Below are positions 32,352 through 32,419 of a stretch of 32,419 nt of DNA, piece by piece. The stretch is from Streptomyces sp. H27-H1. Its GTDB lineage: Bacteria; Actinomycetota; Actinomycetes; Streptomycetales; Streptomycetaceae. The notes beneath the pieces are model-generated. The model had not been told where the DNA came from. It saw only the letters and a list, made by a program, of their open reading frames with translations, and ran no database searches. Within the stretch, counting starts at the first letter, position 1. The number at the start of each line of letters is the position of its first letter. The DNA is taken from the NCBI RefSeq assembly GCF_026627445.1, contig NZ_JAPNLJ010000067.1, forward strand, positions 1 to 32,419, in the 5' to 3' direction. Position numbers and translations under genes: made by a program.

Positions 32352-32419
32352 ATGGTGGGGCGGGGAGATCTGACGAACGCGGAGTGGGAGCGGCTGGAGC
32401 CGTTCCTGCCCCGCGGTGG
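32352..32419 (+). CDS. IS5-family transposase, N-terminal start (cut by window edge)
   Basis: ATG 32352 opens a frame MVGRGDLTNAEWERLEPFLP that matches the conserved N-terminus of IS5-group transposases. It runs off the window. Together with the C-terminal tail at 1-189 it suggests that the window begins and ends in copies of the same kind of element. Confidence 0.85.
   Translation, partial: MVGRGDLTNAEWERLEPFLPRG

Overview
The window reads as high-GC actinobacterial DNA, almost certainly Streptomyces. Codon third positions are strongly G/C, GTG and TTG starts are common, and most recognisable families (DUF5958, DUF6461, DUF4265, EspC/WXG100-like proteins, HxlR, S1-like proteins, CHAT/TPR proteins) are typical of Streptomyces accessory regions. 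No rRNA, tRNA, CRISPR array or core housekeeping operon is visible. The first bases lie inside the 3' end of an IS5-type transposase and the last bases inside the 5' end of a similar one, so the segment is bounded by IS copies.

Layout. 1-4600: transposase tail, small hypothetical genes, an HD-hydrolase 3' remnant with its terminator, a frameshifted unknown gene surrounded by GGCTTGCCC repeats and hairpins, a STAS-domain gene and a LuxR-type helix-turn-helix remnant. 4610-9459: the most coherent functional unit, a 1176-residue TPR-CHAT protease facing a two-gene operon (a Cys-motif protein overlapping a multi-pass membrane protein). 9500-11420: a long near-perfect palindrome, a SUKH-like fragment cut by a decayed IS5 transposase, then a membrane protein/XRE regulator operon. 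12053-13359: IS3-family element that truncates a coiled-coil gene. 13928-16519: a three-S1-domain RNA-binding protein and the DUF5958, DUF4265 and DUF6461 genes. 16798-18539: an IS256 scrap, then a divergent HxlR regulator/NmrA-like oxidoreductase pair resembling QorR/Qor2. 18772-21364: IS30 and IS630 elements side by side. 21512-23251: a multiply frameshifted EF-hand plus methylglyoxal-synthase pseudogene, a secreted chitin-binding-like protein and a transposase tail. 23499-25274: a secreted protein, a decayed IS5-group element and a DUF1524/HNH nuclease 3' fragment. 25327-28054: a four-gene type VII-like substrate operon. 28407-30469: a GNAT acetyltransferase and a lipoprotein/truncated amidase pair. 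30490-32419: a frameshifted IS701/IS4-type element, a group II intron domain V-like hairpin and the start of another IS5 transposase.

Interpretation. This is an insertion-sequence graveyard carrying conflict-type cargo: a CHAT protease cassette (the best candidate for a poorly described immune or cell-death system), type VII-like effector genes, immunity-like proteins and nuclease remnants. Many genes carry single-base losses, so either pseudogenisation is extensive or the assembly has indel errors; this affects several calls below. All functional statements rest on motif recognition by eye, with no database search.
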